Below are positions 61,268 to 64,000 of a stretch of DNA of 64,000 nt, in pieces. Position numbers and translations under genes: made by a program. The stretch lies in assembly GCA_965248605.1 (NCBI GenBank), contig CBDFJV010000007.1:1860001-1924000 (forward strand), given 5' to 3'. This DNA comes from CAUZJF01 sp965248605. Lineage in GTDB: Bacteria; Chloroflexota; Dehalococcoidia; Lucifugimonadales; CAUZJF01. The notes under the pieces were generated by a model that had not been told where the DNA came from, searched no databases, and worked only from the letters and a program-made list of their open reading frames with translations. The number at the start of each line of letters is the position of its first letter. Position 1 is the stretch's first letter.

Positions 61268-62971
61268 CCCGAATCCACCGAAGGACACCGATGGACGGCG
61301 TGAGGGCAGCGGAAGGGGGTGGGTGAGGGAGCTACAGGGGGGATGGCCTGGGGTCTTGGGGTAGATGGGAGGCCGGCGGCCGGTCTTCAGTCGCCGCACA
61401 GGGCCCCTAAGGCCCTATGCGGGAGTTGCGATGCGCGGGAAGGCGAGAGGATACGCAGCAGGGGACTCTCGCGACCGGGGTGGCGCGAGATTGCGGGGAC
61501 GTTGGGTCAGTTGCAGGCTGGCTGTCAGGCCGGGAACGGAATGGCTTGCAGCCGGGCCAAGGCGCGACTGAACTGGGTTTCCCAAGGCCAGCGCCGGGGG
61601 AGATGCAAAGTGAGGCGGCGCGCCGAGCGGGTGATCCGTCCCACCAGAGCGAAGACCCGCCGCCTGAGGGTCTTGGTGATCACGGTCCGCTCGCCCAGAC
61701 CAATCCGCGCCGTCCAGCGGGCCAGGTTATGCGCCATCACCTGGACCGCCAGCCAGGCGCCGTTGGCGGCGAAGCGCGCCGACGGCATGTGGTTCAGCCC
61801 GACGCCGTACTTGAGGTCGCGTATGGCGTTCTCGACCTCGGCGTGGCGGCGATGATCGGCCTCCAGTTCCAGCGTCTCCCCATCGCGGTCGGTGATGAAG
61901 GCGTGATAGCTGTATCTGGCGAAGAGGGCGAGCTGGGAACCGGGCGTCGGCTTCACCCGCCGGACAATGAGCCGCACCGGCGCGGCGTCCGGCTTGGTCT
62001 GGAACGGGGTGTAAGTCGTCTCGGCGACATCGGCGGCGCCGTCCGTCCAGTAGGGAATGGGAGTCCAGTCCTCCTGTGGTATCGCCTCGATCAGGTCCCG
62101 CAGGCTGGCGCGCTGGCGGATGGTGATAGAGAAGCGGACATCCATTTCCCGGCAGGCGGCAACGACAGTGTGGGCGTAGAAGCCGCTGTCGGCCCGCACC
62201 GTGAGTTGTCCCCTGGCCCCGCCGTAGCGCACCCGCCCCACCGTCTCACGCAGGAAGTGGGCGGCGCCACGGGCGGTGTTGGCCCGGCCCTCGCGCAGCC
62301 GGGACATCAGCACCTCGCCGGTGCCGGCGGCAATGGCCAGCAGCGGGTGATAGCCGCGGGCGCCGGTATAGCCGTGGTGGCGCGCTCCCTCCTTGGCCAG
62401 TCCATAGGTCTCGCAGATGGTCGAGTCCAGGTCGATGGTCAGGGGCGAGTCGCCGGGTCCGGCCCCAGCGGCCCAGGCCCGGGCCAACAACTGGCGGCTC
62501 ACGCGGTCGAGTTGACGGACATGCCCCCACCGGAAGCTGCGCAGGAAGGTCCCCAGGGTGGATGGCGCCTTGACCACGCAGCCTAGAACACCGACCGTCC
62601 CACCAGCGCGCAGCGCATCGGCGTCGTCGATGCAGTCGCCGCCTGCCAGCGCGGAAGCGACCAGCGTCAGCATCTTGTCCCCAGTGTTCGCCCGTCCCGG
62701 CGCTCCGCCGAGGTCAAGGTGATGGTCGACGAGTTCCCGCAGGCCCAGGTGCCGGGCTAGGGTGGCCGGCAGGAGCAGGCCGGCATTGGCCACCAGGCGA
62801 TGGTCGTCAAAGACGATGCGGATACGGTCGGGTTTGTTCTGTGGCAGCATCTATTGGGTGCTCCTTGTTTCCGGGCAGGTTTCTGTTCCAAAACCATTAT
62901 CCCAGATTCAGAGGAGCACCCGCTGGCTTCTTCAAGGGCTGTCCCCAAGGACGTCCTTCGGTGGATTCGGG
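61268..62971 (-). mobile_element. IS1380-family element, copy C
   Basis: The 1704-bp element has inverted termini CCCGAATCCACCGAAGGAC and a 5-bp target duplication TTTAG (61263-61267 and 62972-62976). It has the same length as copy B, is almost identical, and lies in the opposite orientation. It inserted between trxA and the glutaredoxin-like gene without breaking either. Confidence 0.92.
61525..62850 (-). CDS. IS1380-family transposase (copy C)
   Basis: The 441-residue transposase has the same DDE triad segments as copy B (TIDLDSTICETYG, LTVRADSGFY, AEVENAIRDLKYG) and one visible substitution (IEAIPQEDW). It is complete and open. The upstream fold-back repeat around its ribosome site (AAGGAGCACCC) is also conserved. 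Confidence 0.94.
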   Translation of the reverse strand: MLPQNKPDRIRIVFDDHRLVANAGLLLPATLARHLGLRELVDHHLDLGGAPGRANTGDKMLTLVASALAGGDCIDDADALRAGGTVGVLGCVVKAPSTLGTFLRSFRWGHVRQLDRVSRQLLARAWAAGAGPGDSPLTIDLDSTICETYGLAKEGARHHGYTGARGYHPLLAIAAGTGEVLMSRLREGRANTARGAAHFLRETVGRVRYGGARGQLTVRADSGFYAHTVVAACREMDVRFSITIRQRASLRDLIEAIPQEDWTPIPYWTDGAADVAETTYTPFQTKPDAAPVRLIVRRVKPTPGSQLALFARYSYHAFITDRDGETLELEADHRRHAEVENAIRDLKYGVGLNHMPSARFAANGAWLAVQVMAHNLARWTARIGLGERTVITKTLRRRVFALVGRITRSARRLTLHLPRRWPWETQFSRALARLQAIPFPA

Positions 62972-62979
62972 TTTAGACG

Positions 62980-63222
62980 CTAGAGGCCCAGTTTCTCCGC
63001 CAGATCCTCGTTCGTCGGCTCGAACTGGACGGAGCCATCCTCGAAGAAGATAGTGGGCGTCGTGCGATTGCCATTGTTGACACTCTTGATCAGACTCAAC
63101 GCCTCCGCGTCTTCGTCGACATCGAACCATACGTAAGGAACCTGGCGTTCGTCGAGGAACTGCCGGGCTCGCCGTGTGTCTGAGCAGGTCTTGGCGCCGT
63201 AGACCTTGAGCTTTCCCTGCAT
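62980..63222 (-). CDS. Glutaredoxin-like (mycoredoxin-type) protein
   Basis: The 80-residue protein has a glutaredoxin fold: KLKVYGAKTCSDTRRARQFLDERQVPYVWFDVDED with a C-x-D-T monothiol-type site (the second cysteine is replaced by threonine), and TTPTIFFEDGS with the cis-proline. It may act as a monothiol reductase or arsenate-reductase-like protein; NrdH and mycoredoxins have C-x-x-C. The ATG at 63222 has AGTCAGA and GGAAGGAGT upstream. Copy C of IS1380 lies eight bases beyond its stop. Confidence 0.85.
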   Translation of the reverse strand: MQGKLKVYGAKTCSDTRRARQFLDERQVPYVWFDVDEDAEALSLIKSVNNGNRTTPTIFFEDGSVQFEPTNEDLAEKLGL

Positions 63223-63431
63223 TCTGACTCCTTCCGGTGTGCTGATTAGTCTGCCGAGAAGTATACACTCCGTCGGCTAAGAGCCTCGCTGGTAGGCCTG
63301 GCCACGTCCGTCGCGCGATCCGGTCACCATCCGTCTGCTCCAGAAGGATTAGGTAAAGCGCGATTTCATACCTAATCAATTAACCGAAAAATACCGATGT
63401 GGACAACCGCGCTCATGTGCTCTAATAAAGT

Positions 63432-63650
63432 ATGGTGAGGTACAAGAGAGGCGACGTCGTCAAGATAGCTCCCAAGGCTGCTTCGCCGGAACGGTGGCGA
63501 GGCGTCCAGGGTATCGTGGAGGGAGTCCCGGAGTGGGCAGCCTCCGCTTGGAAGGCCATAGACACCGCGGATCCGGTGTATCTGGTCAGTTGGGATGGTG
63601 ACCGGCTCTACGCCCTCGTTAAACAGTCGTTGATCGCCAGAGCCGGATAG
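63432..63650 (+). CDS. Small protein of unknown function
   Basis: The 72-residue frame (MVRYKRGDVVKIAPKAASPERWRGVQGIVEG, then YLVSWDGDRLYALVKQSLIARAG) reads like a small SH3/KOW-type barrel in which strands alternate with loops. No ribosome site is strong and no family is recognised. A hairpin at 63728 could be its terminator. Confidence 0.5.
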   Translation: MVRYKRGDVVKIAPKAASPERWRGVQGIVEGVPEWAASAWKAIDTADPVYLVSWDGDRLYALVKQSLIARAG

Positions 63651-63727
63651 CACCTGACATCTACCTAGACCGCCATCTCCAGGATGGGAGCCGGCTGTTT
63701 CGGCAGCCGCGCTTTCTCGTGTTTTGT

Positions 63728-63766
63728 AAGCCGCTAGGTGACTGAGCCCCCCTGGCGGCTTTCTTT
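63728..63766 (+). terminator. Rho-independent terminator
   Basis: AAGCCGCTAGG (63728-63738) pairs with CCTGGCGGCTT (63751-63761), followed by TCTTTGT. It separates the small gene at 63432 from the Nudix gene. Confidence 0.75.
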
Positions 63767-63791
63767 GTATTCTTCGCCCGTGCTTGCTACT

Positions 63792-64000
63792 ATGACGCCC
63801 TACAAGGCCATCCCCGAAGAAAACTTGGACCACATCTCCCAGATAGGGATGCCGACGACTGGTTCTGACTCAGCAAAGGTCCCCCTTGCCGTATTGGTCT
63901 TCTTGGCGAGATCGACAGGAGAAGGCTGGGAGTACCTTCTTCTACGTCGTGTACCAAGATTAGGCGGCTTTTGGCAGGGTGTAACCGGTTGGGTCGACGG
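63792..64000 (+). CDS. Nudix hydrolase, N-terminal part (runs off the window)
   Basis: The frame from ATG 63792 to the window end encodes MTPYKAIPEEN and then VPLAVLVFLARS, WEYLLLRRVPRLGGFWQGVTGWVDG. The last segment is the start of a Nudix fold just ahead of the Nudix box, as in dATP pyrophosphohydrolase-like proteins. The catalytic box itself lies beyond the window. No strong ribosome site is seen and the hairpin terminator ends 26 bases upstream. Confidence 0.75.
   Translation, partial: MTPYKAIPEENLDHISQIGMPTTGSDSAKVPLAVLVFLARSTGEGWEYLLLRRVPRLGGFWQGVTGWVD

Noticed and set aside
63372..63833. 153-codon minus-strand frame near the window end
   Set aside because: It spans the hairpin terminator and the opposite small gene and has no recognisable motif.

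Overview
The window is a 64-kb piece of a GC-rich bacterial chromosome. Most genes are single metabolic enzymes separated by short gaps, many of which hold palindromic repeats and insertion sequences. A PGF-pre-PGF domain surface protein, many lone hydrolases and aminotransferase-like enzymes, a glutamate synthase-type enzyme split into three subunits and a free-standing 5S rRNA gene would fit a Chloroflexota bacterium (SAR202/Dehalococcoidia-like). That placement is an inference from gene content, not a phylogeny.

Layout. 1-11664: acylphosphatase, an NHL beta-propeller protein with a frameshifted phosphotriesterase-like gene, a JAMM peptidase, a PDZ protein, an AMP-forming acetyl-CoA synthetase, an M48 membrane protease, a PGF-pre-PGF protein and an orphan TIR-domain protein. 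11957-23494: the main metabolic island. It holds three glutamate-synthase-like subunits, a glutamine-synthetase-like ligase and four sarcosine-oxidase-like subunits. Together these make a complete set for the N-methylglutamate pathway of methylamine oxidation (mgsABC, gmaS, mgdBCD, mgdA). The set is interrupted by a 127-bp repeat, a hicBA toxin-antitoxin pair and a GxxExxY mobile element. 23580-27190: a minus-strand group (dipeptidase-like protein, lipoprotein, MetE-core protein, two small proteins). 27261-30580: a sugar-isomerase-like TIM-barrel gene split at codon 5 by a complete IS21 element. 30694-39527: formamidase/acetamidase, threonine dehydrogenase, 2-amino-3-ketobutyrate CoA ligase, SDR, DapA-like, SelA-like and AstE/AspA-like genes. 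39567-44036: one alpha/beta hydrolase gene broken by two IS1380-family elements. 44124-50332: a minus-strand group of catabolic genes (VOC, APH, sialidase-like, FAH) and two tandem paralogues of an unrecognised family. 50492-64000: housekeeping genes (5S rRNA, S1 protein, clpC, radA, larC, cysteine desulfurase, thioredoxin, glutaredoxin, Nudix) with a third IS1380 copy and a PD-(D/E)XK nuclease-like gene.

How the genes work together. In the N-methylglutamate cluster, GmaS would make gamma-glutamylmethylamide from methylamine, MgsABC would make N-methylglutamate, and MgdABCD would oxidise it to glutamate and a one-carbon unit bound to tetrahydrofolate. Threonine dehydrogenase plus Kbl would turn threonine into glycine and acetyl-CoA. 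The mobile-DNA load is high: one IS21, three IS1380, one GxxExxY element, five copies of a 127-bp CTAG-flanked repeat, one 147-bp MITE-like element with a 9-bp target duplication, and several palindromic repeat families. At least four genes are visibly damaged or altered: the phosphotriesterase, the TIM-barrel gene, the alpha/beta hydrolase and the mgdD 3' end.
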